Part shown: piece by piece, positions 20,953 to 30,071 of the stretch | Position numbering within the stretch: the stretch's first letter is position 1 | Layout: every line of letters starts with the position of its first letter | DNA from: Symbiodinium natans | Taxonomy: Eukaryota > Sar > Dinophyceae > Suessiales > Symbiodiniaceae | Assembly (NCBI GenBank): GCA_905221605.1 | Contig: CAJNDS010002490.1 | Coordinates: 680,001 to 737,500 of the forward strand | Reading direction: 5' to 3' | Length of the DNA: 57,500 bases | Position numbers and translations under genes: made by a program | Notes under the pieces: generated by a model | What the model saw: the letters and a program-made list of their open reading frames with translations, nothing else | Databases searched by the model: none | Told to the model about the DNA's origin: nothing

Positions 20953-23900
20953 GATTTCGGCTTTAGGGTTCGGGGCCCTGAGTTCGGGGCCTAGGTTAAG
21001 CAATATACCACAAGCTGTATATGTCAATAGCAGCGGCCTCCTCCACTTGCTTCTTCTTGGCTTTCTTTGCGTTTTTGGCTGCCTGGTTTAGGGTTTACTG
21101 TAGGGCTCAGCGTGGGTTTAAGGCTCAGGGGGCGTGGAAATCGAGAGTTGTGGGCAAGCTAGAATGCTAAACCCTAAACCCTAAACCCCAAACCCCAAAC
21201 CCTAAACCCTAAACCCTCAAGACGGGCCATAGTGCTAGTGCCACAAAGGATTTAAGGCATGTTGCTCAAAGGATTTCGAAGGTATACTTGTAGCTTTTTG
21301 CGGACGATGCCCAAGACCTTGAACCTTACTTGTTAGGGTTTAGGGTTTAGGGTTGAGGAATTAGGGTTTAGGGTTTAGGGTTTAGGGAAGTATGATGTAA
21401 GGAGTTGGAAAGAGGGAAGTTGCTGGAGGACTTTTCCTTTCGAATGCTCATAGGGGAGAAGGCCTTTTCGCAGGCCTTTCAGTGTATAGGTTTTTTATAT
21501 GAGGCTTGCCTTGTAGGGCTTGTAGGGTTATACAAGGCCTGCAAGGAATCTAGGGCTTCTGGGGGTTTTTAGCGCTTGTGCGCTACAGGGCTTGTGAGTC
21601 TCTTTTTTGGGGGGGGATTGGGGGTTTTGGGGGGTGCCTTGTCCTCCGGCTCCTCTTCACCCTCCTCTACCGCCGCGGCTTTCTTTTTCTTCTTCGGCCT
21701 CACCTGGATTCAGGCGCCTACCCTACACCCGTAGGCCCAACGCCTAAACCCCAGACCGAAAACAAACGGACCCTGTGAACCCTGAAGGCCCGAAATCAGG
21801 AACCCTACTCCAGAGCAAACCCTAAACCCTAAACCCTTGTTTCAAGCGCCTAAGCCCCAAGCACTTTAAACTTTCATTCTTAAGAATAGGTAGCACTGCA
21901 CTGGGAGTCTGGGATGTGTTTTTGGAGGGCACTCACCGGGTTAGAAACAATAGCCAAAACTGACTCGTTTAGGGTTTGGTGGATGGGTTTAGGGTCTAAG
22001 GTTGGAGGTTTAACTAGGGTTAGGGCGTCTTCTGGGTTAGGGTTTAGGAGGGTCTAGGGTCTATAGGGTTTGGTCTAGGGTTTAGGGTGTCGGGTTTTAG
22101 GGTTTAGGGTTAGGGCCGCTGGACTCTGCGACAGGTCCTCATTCCGACTAGCCTCATGGTCCTCCACCCGATTCAGGCTCAAAATCCCTAACCCCAAATC
22201 TATCACGCTCCCGTTCCCTCCAACAAGAAACAAAACTTCAATGCATCAGGACTATGCCTTTGTGTTTTTGGTCTGTTTCGGGGGATGTTAGTTCTTGGGT
22301 CACCCTGAACCTAAGCCCTGAACTCTGAAGGCGAGAAGCCTCTGCTGCCTCGTCGTCGTCGCCGTCGCCATCGGCAACTGTTTTGCCCTCCGGTGGATTA
22401 GTCGGTTTGCGTTTAAGGTGGCCAGTGACCCCCCCCCCCACCCCACTGAAAAACTCGGCAGGTGTGGTTAAAAAACAAGTTGTTTTCCCGATAGTCGGTT
22501 GTCGATGCTTCTCCAAGGATGCTTTTAGTACTCAACAACAAAAACTGCAAAAATGGTCGACCTTGTCTAGCTTCAGGAAAACTTTGATGGACCCTGGGTC
22601 TAACAAAATGTCGTGAGGCAGTTGTTATGCAACTAGTACAACGAAAACATGAATGAATAACCTAGTGAAAATGCATATTGAACAAAACTAGGAAAACCGC
22701 AATAACTAAACAAGTGCATGGTTTTTGCTTTTCCCAATTAACATACTTAGTAGAAATAGATGTCTACTAAACTCTTAGAAATCATACTTAAGAGAACCAG
22801 CATCGTTAATGCAACTAATGTAGTTCATACCACTAATTTGCTCATTGAATTTGTAGAATGGATATAATCAATACCAAAGATGTAGCTGCTACAACTGATA
22901 CAACTAATACACTTAGGATACCTCTAAGATAGATTAATATAGTCAATCCATTGACATAAATACAGGGCATAACGCTCATCATACTATGTGCATCATATTC
23001 CTTATAGGCACGAGAATCAATACTCAGTTTAACCGTTTAACCTTATGATCTTAGTATTCAGAACTCTCATTCTATCCACTATGAAATTCTGTACATTCAC
23101 TACATTAGGTAAAGTGAGTATACTCAGCCTAACCTTCATATTCGTTATGTGCGTTCTATTCTATTTATTGTATTTGATTGGTTCGATGCATTCAGTGTAT
23201 TCATTGAGCACCTGAAGGACAGACACGCGGGAAAAGCGTATTGGGGTTCAGGACGTAAGCTTTAGGGACCACAAAACCTTGCATACCCGAAGGATCCATG
23301 TACCTATACAGTATATACTTAGGATACCCGCCTCAGCCTCAGCTTTCTTCTTGAGTCGGTCTAGGAGGGCATCCACCATCTTCTCCTGTGGGCTCAAGTT
23401 TAGGGTTTAGGGTTTAGGGTTTAGGGTTTAGGGTGTAGGGTGTAGGGTGTAGGGCTTCGGGTTTTATGCCCTTCTGGCACCTTAAGCTATAAGGCTATAA
23501 GGAATCCAGCATAGTAGAGACCCAGCAAGAGGTTTGGCATTGGGGTCTAGGATAGAGGGTGGGCATCCCCCCAATTAGACCCCAAACCCTCAACCCTGAA
23601 CCCTAAAGTTGCCTCTTGAAGGGTACTTAGAGGGTTTGTTCCTTATAGTTTTGTGGGGGGTTGAAGGAGAAGCTTCATAGCTAAGCCCTAAGCCCTAAGC
23701 CTTAAGCCTTAAGCCCCTAAGCCCTCAGTCCTAGACGCTGCGCCCTAAACCCTAAACCCTAAGCACTAAACCCTAAACCCTAAACCCTAAGCCCTAAGCC
23801 CTAAACCCTAAGCCCTAAACCCTAGACCCTAAACCCTAAACCCTAAACCCCAAGCCCTGAACAAGATCCTAGACCCGAAGCCGCCAGAGTGGCCATTCAG

Positions 23901-25231
23901 GGTTAGGGTTTTAAAGTTCAAAGATTAAGGTTTAGGGTTCAGGGTTCAGGGTTTAGGGATCGGGGTTTAGGGTCTAGGGTTTAGGGTTTAGGGTTCCAAG
24001 CGTGGCCTTTTTTCTCCCTCAGGCATCCCCTGCTAAGTCCCAGGGGTTGAGGGCTCAGGCTTGTAACCCTGCAGGTTTTGGGGTTTAGGGTTTAGGGTTT
24101 AGGGTTTGGTTGGGGTTTGGGGTTTGGGGTTTGGGGTTTGGGGTTTGGGGTTTGGGGTTTGGGGTTTGGGGTTTAGGGACCCCTCAACCCCCAGGCCTAG
24201 TCCCGAAGCCCCCAAAAAGTTCAGGGCTTCAGGTTTTACGACGCAGCCCTGTTAAGTCCCTACCTCTTCTTGGTGGAACTCCTCGATGGTGCTTGCGGGT
24301 ACAGCGTACTGCCTGAGGGTTTAGGGTTTAGTGTTTATAGGGCTAAGGACTTAGGCACAGCCACGGATTCTTTGGCTTAGGGCCGGTTAGGGCTGTAGCG
24401 GAATCCTGTATCTCAAGCCCTAAGCCCTTTACTCAATCGTCTCAAAAAAACCCTGGCCTAGTTGCTGAGTTCCTTAAAACCCAAAAAGGCAACCTAAGAT
24501 CGCGTCCACGCAACAAAAAACGCTAAAGGCTGCCTACTCTGCTGAGCTAAAATTAACAGTCATCCACACCAGGGGGCTGGCTGGGAAAGCGCTCCGAGAG
24601 GTCTAAGACCTAAATCAGCTTCCCTTAAACCCAATGAAGGGGTAAGGTATGATGAAATCCTAAGGTCCTTTAAAAAAAAAAACTGAGCCCTTGACTTTTT
24701 TTTTAATCCTAAACCCTACGCCCTAACCCCCCCCCCCCCACCGCCCCCTCAAACGCTACACTAGACCGGGGTGTTGGCTTCTTGCCCTTGTCGATCCGCT
24801 TCTGCCTGTCCCACTCCGCCTGGCGCTTCGTGCCTTAAGGGGGTCTAAGAATAGTTCCGTGGTCCCTTAATATGGGCCCTGAGAAGGGGACCCCTGATAT
24901 ACCCCTTAATTATATACCTTACACAAATTACGGGCCCATACATCAGAACCCTTTAAACAAGGTTTAGGGACCATTAAGGGCCCATGAAGCTACCCCAAGA
25001 GGGGGCGGGGGTTCTGGTAAAGTGATCATGTTATGAGGGCTTGGGGTCTAGGGTTTAGGGTTCGGGCTTTGGGTATAAGCCTTAGGTTGAGGATTTACCA
25101 TGCTGTGCTCCGGTTGGTCGTGGACTTCGGGGAGTTGAAGCTTGTCCCTGCAGGGTTTCGAGTTGAGGGTTTAGGATGATACAAACTGAAGCAACAACAG
25201 CATGATGCGGGCATACAGCAGACTGTGCCAT
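20736..25231 (-). CDS. Lysine/glutamate-rich protein, apparently complete in 13 exons
   Basis: Exons: 25187-25231, 25099-25147, 24767-24833, 24264-24312, 23997-24029, 23328-23385, 22562-22593, 22317-22510, 22117-22177, 21638-21703, 21288-21317, 21016-21082, 20736-20782. Phase carries across all twelve introns: 798 nt, 265 residues, from ATG at 25231 to TGA at 20736-20738. Composition is highly charged: RQAEWDRQKRIDKGKK near residue 40, DRLKKKAEAEA near 95, an acidic DGDGDDDEAAEA patch, RPKKKKKAAAVEEGEEEPED, KNAKKAKKKQVEEAA and a DEEDE C-terminus. The lysine clusters look like nuclear localisation signals, so a nuclear or nucleolar role is a guess. Donors include GT, GC and GA. Intron 6 holds a partial family-E MITE and a 600-bp AT-rich stretch. 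The last splice is less certain than the rest. Confidence 0.65.
20816..20953 (+). repeat. TTTAGGG array passing into a TTGAGGG block
   Basis: About 13 TTTAGGG units then seven to eight identical TTGAGGG units, a local homogenised variant. Confidence 0.95.
22620..23220. other. AT-rich intron segment without repeats
   Basis: Lies inside intron 6 of the Lys/Glu-rich gene. No telomere-type units, no open frame of note and no inverted repeat recognised; many ATG-, CTA- and ACTA-containing words. Composition is like the island at 10080-11660. Confidence 0.6.
23286..23330. mobile_element. MITE family E, half copy next to a splice donor
   Basis: CGAAGGATCCATGTACCTAT and AGTATATACTTAGG match one arm of family E. 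The donor of the exon ending at 23328 (GCGG|GTATCC) lies at its edge. Confidence 0.6.
24113..24175 (+). repeat. TTTGGGG variant array
   Basis: About nine identical TTTGGGG units after a few TTTAGGG units, in an intron of the Lys/Glu-rich gene. Confidence 0.95.
24848..24998. mobile_element. MITE family C
   Basis: AATAGTTCCGTGGTCCCTTA to GGGCCCATGAAGCTACCCC with the family core (GATATACCCCTTA, CATCAGAACCCTTTAA). Confidence 0.8.
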
Positions 25232-25407
25232 GTCAGGAAACCTAAAACGCTAAACCCGAAAGCCCTAAAACCCTAAACACCTAAAAACCGTAAATCCCCC
25301 CCCCCACCCCGCATTTATCAAGTGATGGGAGTTGAAGGCTCGGAGTGTTCGGGCTCAGGCTTCTGAGGTTTAAGCTTCGGAACCTTGGAGTTCGCTCGCT
25401 CGGCCCA

Positions 25408-25506
25408 GAAACCCTAAACCCTAAACCCTAAACCCTAAACCCTAAACCCTAAACCCTAAGCCCTAAACCCTAAACCCTAAACCCTAAACCCTAAACCCTA
25501 AACCCT
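25408..25506 (-). repeat. CCCTAAA array
   Basis: Fourteen units, one CCCTAAG; in the spacer between two genes. Confidence 0.95.
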
Positions 25507-25540
25507 GCAGCTCCGTGCAGCTCTCCTGCGGACCATATCA

Positions 25541-25660
25541 CTTGGAGGTTCATGGGTACTTCTAACCACAACTATCAGTCTACTTACAACCTACTTAGGG
25601 GACTTAGGGGGCTTAGAAGTAGAGGTATCATTAGGGTAATAAGTACTATGAACCTCCAAG
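25541..25660. mobile_element. MITE family A
   Basis: CTTGGAGGTTCATGGGTACTT to AATAAGTACTATGAACCTCCAAG; flanks are CA and TG, not TA. Confidence 0.85.
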
Positions 25661-25689
25661 TGATCCTTAACTTGGGAGCCACAAACCCA

Positions 25690-25783
25690 GAGAGCCCAAG
25701 ACCCCTCAATAAAGGGATATCCCCTTAAATTTTAAAGGGAAACTTTTTACGACTTAAGGAATTAAGGAGTGTTGGGCTCTTTG
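25690..25783. mobile_element. MITE family B
   Basis: AGAGAGCCCAAGACCCCTCA to AAGGAGTGTTGGGCTCTTT. Confidence 0.8.
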
Positions 25784-25897
25784 GGTACCCTATACCTGGC
25801 AGCTCTACTTACGAAGTCAAAAGGGCTTCCAAGTAGCCCTGAACCCTGAACCCTACCCCCTAAACTGGGAGGCATATGAACCATAACATTCCAGCAC

Positions 25898-28582
25898 TCA
25901 TCTGGCCCCCAAGGTCTGCATGCGCTTGGCCTCCCTTTGCACTGCCTCCTACCTGGAAGCTCTTTTGACTCAGTAAGTAGGGTAAGTAAGGTGGGCTCAG
26001 GGGATTCTAAGAGGGTTTGGGATACTAAGTAGACCTACTGAGTCAAAAGAGCCGCCAAGTAGAGGGCAGAATCCCCCTGTCGTCCACGCATGCTGCGCGC
26101 CCTGCTGACACACTGCACCCGTGCGGCGACGGTCGTCGTCACGACCTGGCCTGTAGTGGTTTAGGAACCCTAAACCCTAAACCCTAAGCCCTAAACCCTA
26201 AACCCTAAACCCTAGGGTTTAGGGTTTCGGGTGTAGGGTTTCGGGCAAAACTTCGGAGCCTCTGGCTCATGCGTCGCAGGTGCTGCAGGTCCTCCTAAAA
26301 AATGCCGGGAACCCTCTGCCCCAATAGGGTTTAGGGTTTAGGGTTTAGGGTTGAGGGTTTAGGGTTTAGGTACTATGACTAGGGTTTAGGTTTGGGGTTT
26401 AGCCCTACACCCTGAAACCGAAAAAAAAGGCATAGGCGTAAGGGGATCTGACAGACTACCCACGCGAGCCAGCTTGATGCGAAGATCGGTTTCGGCCCAA
26501 ACCCTGGGTTTAGGGTTTAGGGTTTAGGGTTTAGGGTTTAGGGTGTAGGGTTTAGGGTTTAGGGTTTAGGGTTTAGGGTTTAGGGTTTAGGGTTTAGGGT
26601 TTAGGGCTAAAACCTAAACCCTAAAACCTGAAGCCTTAAAACCTGGAGGAGCTTCGGGGTCCCCAAATTCGGCCTCCGACTTCATGAAGTACTTGTCCTG
26701 TCAAAGTCGATACTTGGAGGTTCAGGGTCCTAACCCAATTCTAACTGTACGTATAGCCGAATTCTAAGCATGTTAGGGCGCTTCGGGGGCTTACAAGGGG
26801 GTTCTAAGGGTTTAGGGTTTAGGGTTTAGGGTTTAGGGTTTAGGGTTTAGGGTTTAGGGTTTAGGGTTTAGGGCTTAGGGTACAGTTATGACTGGGTAAA
26901 TAAGTACCCTGAACCTCCAGGTACTTAGGGCTTTGGGGGGGCTCGGGGGTTAAACGGTTGTCTGGGATGTGCCCCCAAATATGAACAGTTCTAGTACGCC
27001 TTATGATAATCCCTATTAAGGCCTGTTACTACAAGGGGGAACATCCCAGAGTTGAGGCAGCTTAGGTTTGGGGTTTAGGGATACTTTAGGGTTTGTGGTT
27101 TGGAGTTTCGGGTGTGGGGCTTAGGGGGGCATCATGTGTTCCCTACGTTGTCGGATTTTCCTCGGACTGGAGCAACATGGATCCGAACAAGGGCTGTTAG
27201 GGGTTAGGGTTCCGGACTTAGGGCACCCCTAAACCCTAAATCCTCAAATTGATCCGCTCTGCCAGAAAAACGGGCAGCCTTTCCCCCTTAGGCACCCAGA
27301 AACAGCAAACAAGAGGAAAAATTTCAAAACTTTCTCGCTCAAAACTTTCGGTCAAAACTTTTGGCCCTGTACAATTTCTGTACACCCTAAACCCTCACCC
27401 TAAACCCAATTTAGGGCGCTTCGGGATTCAGAGGCTCGGGGCAATGCCGTCGTGCTTTCCTCGGAATCTGCATGACGGAGGGGTGGGGGGAGGGGGGGAC
27501 GCCCATCTTGAGCAAGCTGACTCAGGTTTACGGGCCTTAGGGTCGTAGGCTCTAAACCCTAAACTCTAAGGTTTAGCAAGTTTAGCTTAAAGGTATTCCG
27601 TGTCCTTCCGGTTTCGGAGTCTCGGGCTTAAGGCTTGAAAGAGTGTTCTGAAAGGGTGTTAACAGGGTGTCAAAGGCGTTTACAGGGTTTAAAGAGTAGT
27701 TTAGTAGGCTTTGTACTGCAAGGCTTTAATGAGTTCTTATCCGACCTGCCAGTGCCTTGCTAAGTTTGTGGCTATTGGGGTTCGCAGACCTACGCCATCC
27801 TGGTACACTGAACCCTGCTTGAAGGTTCATGGGTACTCATAACCCTAATTTCTAAGTCTACCTCTACCCTGCCTACTTGAAGGTTCATGGTACTTACTAA
27901 CCAATTATAACTGTACTTATAACCCTACTTATAATACCCCTAAAGGGCCTTATCGGGGTTATCCGGCTATAAGCCCAGTTATTATTGGTTAGTAAGTACC
28001 ATGAACCTTCAAGTAGAGGACTTAGGGGGCTTATACGTGCGGTGTTAATTGTGGGTTCGAAGTACCCTGAACCTCCAAGGAACCCGGAGGCCGAAGGCCT
28101 CAAGCCTAACCCCTGCACCCCGATGTCCACTCACTGAAGTCTAGGGCTGCTGCCTGTTGGGGCTTCCTAGTGTTGGTTTAGGGTTTAGGGTTTAGGGCCC
28201 TTTAGGGTTTAGGGTTTAGGGTTTAGGGTTTAGGGTTTAGGGTTTAGGGTTTAGGGTTTAGGGTTTAGGGTTTAGGGTTTCTAAGTCTGTCCCAGGCATT
28301 CTTAGTATCCTAACCTAAGTCCTCTGAACACGTTCGACCGTGTGAGTTTTGAATGGCTGGCTTGGTTTGGGCTTGCTCCGGTTTGGTTTCGCCGTGAGTT
28401 GTGAGTGGCCTTGGGCTCGGCATGCACCCTAAGCCCTAAACCCTAAACCCTAAACCCTAAAACCCAAACCTAGAAGGGCTTCAGGGCTTCAGGAATGCTG
28501 GACGCTGCAGTCTTTGCAGGGCCTTCTTGGCGTCATACTTGAAGCCCCCGCGGAGCATCAGGTCATGGGTCTGTGGCGGCAC
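25898..28582 (-). CDS. Basic helical protein of unknown function, last nine exons
   Basis: Exons 28506-28582, 28135-28166, 27746-27799, 27436-27467, 26643-26697, 26460-26503, 26252-26294, 26068-26150 and 25898-25948 join in phase (471 nt, 157 codons with TGA at 25898-25900). Seen: GGFKYDAKKALQRLQ, KPQQAAALDF, DKYFMKSEAEFGDPE, EDLQHLRRMSQRLR, RVQCVSRARSMRGRQ and a C-terminal EAVQREAKRMQTLGAR. Arg/Lys/Gln-rich helices dominate, so a coiled-coil or RNA/protein-binding role is possible but not shown. The exon at 26460-26503 has an alternative frame and donor. The last intron (25949-26067) is almost entirely one MITE. The 5' end lies upstream, between 28583 and the stop of the preceding gene at 30072. 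Confidence 0.6.
25952..26059. mobile_element. MITE family K forming almost a whole intron
   Basis: Inverted ends CCTGGAAGCTCTTTTGACTC and GAGTCAAAAGAGCCGCCAAG with TA directly outside each end. The intron 25949-26067 contains only this element, the TAs and about eight other bases; the acceptor AG is the TA plus G. A single related arm is at 25796-25836. Confidence 0.85.
26515..26606 (+). repeat. TTTAGGG array
   Basis: Thirteen units, one GTGTAGGG, in an intron between exons 26460-26503 and 26643-26697. Confidence 0.95.
26713..26921. mobile_element. MITE family A with telomere array inside
   Basis: CTTGGAGGTTCAGGGTCC after TA, to AAATAAGTACCCTGAACCTCCAG. About ten TTTAGGG units (26807-26880) split the element just before its GTACAGTTATGA arm. 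Confidence 0.85.
26962..27050. mobile_element. MITE family D
   Basis: CTGGGATGTGCCCCC to GGGGGAACATCCCAG with inner TGAACAGTTCTAG/CCTATTAAGGCCTGTTA. Confidence 0.8.
27818..28079. mobile_element. MITE family A (outer, interrupted copy)
   Basis: CTTGAAGGTTCATGGGTACTC to GAAGTACCCTGAACCTCCAAG, split by another copy at 27876-28013. Confidence 0.85.
27876..28013. mobile_element. MITE family A (inner, inserted copy)
   Basis: CTTGAAGGTTCATGGTACTT to AGTACCATGAACCTTCAAG, long near-perfect inverted ends, flanked by TA (27874-27875 and 28014-28015). Removing it with one TA restores the outer element's CCTGCCTAGAGGACTT, matching CCTACTTAGGGGACTT in the copy at 25541. Confidence 0.92.
28198..28280 (+). 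repeat. TTTAGGG array
   Basis: About 11 units. Confidence 0.95.
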
Positions 28583-28676
28583 CTGCCATCAGTCTTCGGA
28601 CAGGTTTTCGGGGTTTAGGGTTTAGGGTTTAGGGTTTAGGGTTTAGGGTTTGGGGTTTAGGGTTTAGGGTTTAGGG

Positions 28677-28816
28677 TTACATGGTCCCTTACTATGGGCC
28701 CCTAAATGAGGACCCCTACTATACTCCTTGTAGACCCTGTGCAACCCACAGGGCCCCATACATCAGAACCCTTGAAAGGAAGTACGGGGACCATATTGAG
28801 GGACCATGTAACTTCC
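28677..28816. mobile_element. MITE family C
   Basis: GTTACATGGTCCCTTACTAT to GAGGGACCATGTAACTTCC. Confidence 0.8.
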
Positions 28817-28821
28817 CGAAG

Positions 28822-28913
28822 CCCTAAACCCTAAACCCTAAACCCTAAACCCTAAACCCTAAACCCTAAACCCTAAACCCTAAACCCTAAACCCTAAACC
28901 CTAAACCCTAAAC
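28822..28913 (-). repeat. CCCTAAA array
   Basis: Thirteen perfect units directly next to a family-C MITE end. Confidence 0.95.
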
Positions 28914-29146
28914 AGGCAGCCCGCAGGTTTGGTTGAGTTCCATGAACCTGGATTTAGGAGTCTGTGGGGCTTATGGGGTTTATGACTTAGTAAGTAGGGT
29001 TTAGGGGTTTATGACTTGGTAAGTAGGGTTTTGGGTTTACATAGGGTTTAGGGTTTAAGGCTTAGGGTTTAGGGTTTAGGGCTCAGGGTATAGAGTTCAG
29101 GGTTTGGGGTTTGGGTTTCTGGGGGTTTAGAGGGTTTAGGGTATAG

Positions 29147-29325
29147 AGTTCAGGGTTGAGGGTTTGTTGGGTTTATGGCGGCTAGGAGGGTTTAGAGTAT
29201 AGAGTTCAGGGTTTAGGGTTTGTTGGGTTTATGGCGGCTAGGAGGGTTTAGAGTATAGAGTTCAGGGTTTAGGGTTTGTTGGGTTTACGGCGGTTTGGAG
29301 GGTTTAGGGTATAAAGTTCAGGGTT
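29147..29325 (+). repeat. Tandem repeat of about 57 bp
   Basis: Three copies of a unit containing TTTGTTGGGTTTATGGCGGC and AGTATAGAGTTCAGGG, itself built partly from telomere-like words. Confidence 0.85.
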
Positions 29326-29634
29326 CAGTGTTTATTGGCTTTGTGGGGCTTGCAAAGTTTGAGGGTTTCGGGCTTGGGGCCCGAGAGGGAACGGGATTCC
29401 TTGCAGGGTTGATGGGGTTTCGGGTTTAGGGTATGCAGTTCAGGGTTGCTGGGGTTTATGTGGGTTTATCGGGGTCTTATAGTCTTGTAGGGTTTAGGAG
29501 TTCAGAGGGGACTGAGGGCTTCAGAGTTTGTTGGCTGCGGGCTTTGGGGCCTTAGGGTTTAGGGTTTATGGGGATTCCATCGAAGAGGTCAAGTTTTGTC
29601 CCAACACGGGTTAGAAGGGTTTAGGTTTAGGTCT

Positions 29635-29788
29635 AAGGGTAGTTCCATGGTCCCTTAGTATGGGCCCTTAAAGAGGTACCCCTTATATACCCCACATATA
29701 CCCTGCACAGATTAAGGGTCCATACCATCATCAAAACCCTTTGAATAAGGTAAGGGACCATATTCAGGGCCCATGAAACAACACTTGG
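29635..29788. mobile_element. MITE family C
   Basis: AAGGGTAGTTCCATGGTCCC to GGGCCCATGAAACAACACTT; one of the best preserved copies. Confidence 0.85.
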
Positions 29789-29953
29789 ATTAGGGTTTAG
29801 GGCTCGTTTTCTTAACTAGGCTTCTGGGGTTTCGGGCAATATTTAGAGAACTGCCCATGGTTTAGGATTTGCTGTAGAGCTTCGGATTGAGGTTTTCCTG
29901 ATTTGGGGCCAAACGAAAAATATCCAGACAATAATCCTAAGAAAGGGTATGGG

Positions 29954-30063
29954 TTGGGATGTTCCGCCTTATACTAACAGTCCTTAACAGGGACTCTTCG
30001 GTATGAAGTAGGGGGTACAGAAATGCCTGTTAAGGACTGTTAGTATAAGGGGGAACCTCCCAA
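29954..30063. mobile_element. MITE family D
   Basis: TTGGGATGTTCCGCCTTATA to TATAAGGGGGAACCTCCCAA with TACTAACAGTCCTTAACAGG/CCTGTTAAGGACTGTTAGTA inner arms. Confidence 0.88.
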
Positions 30064-30071
30064 GGTATGGG

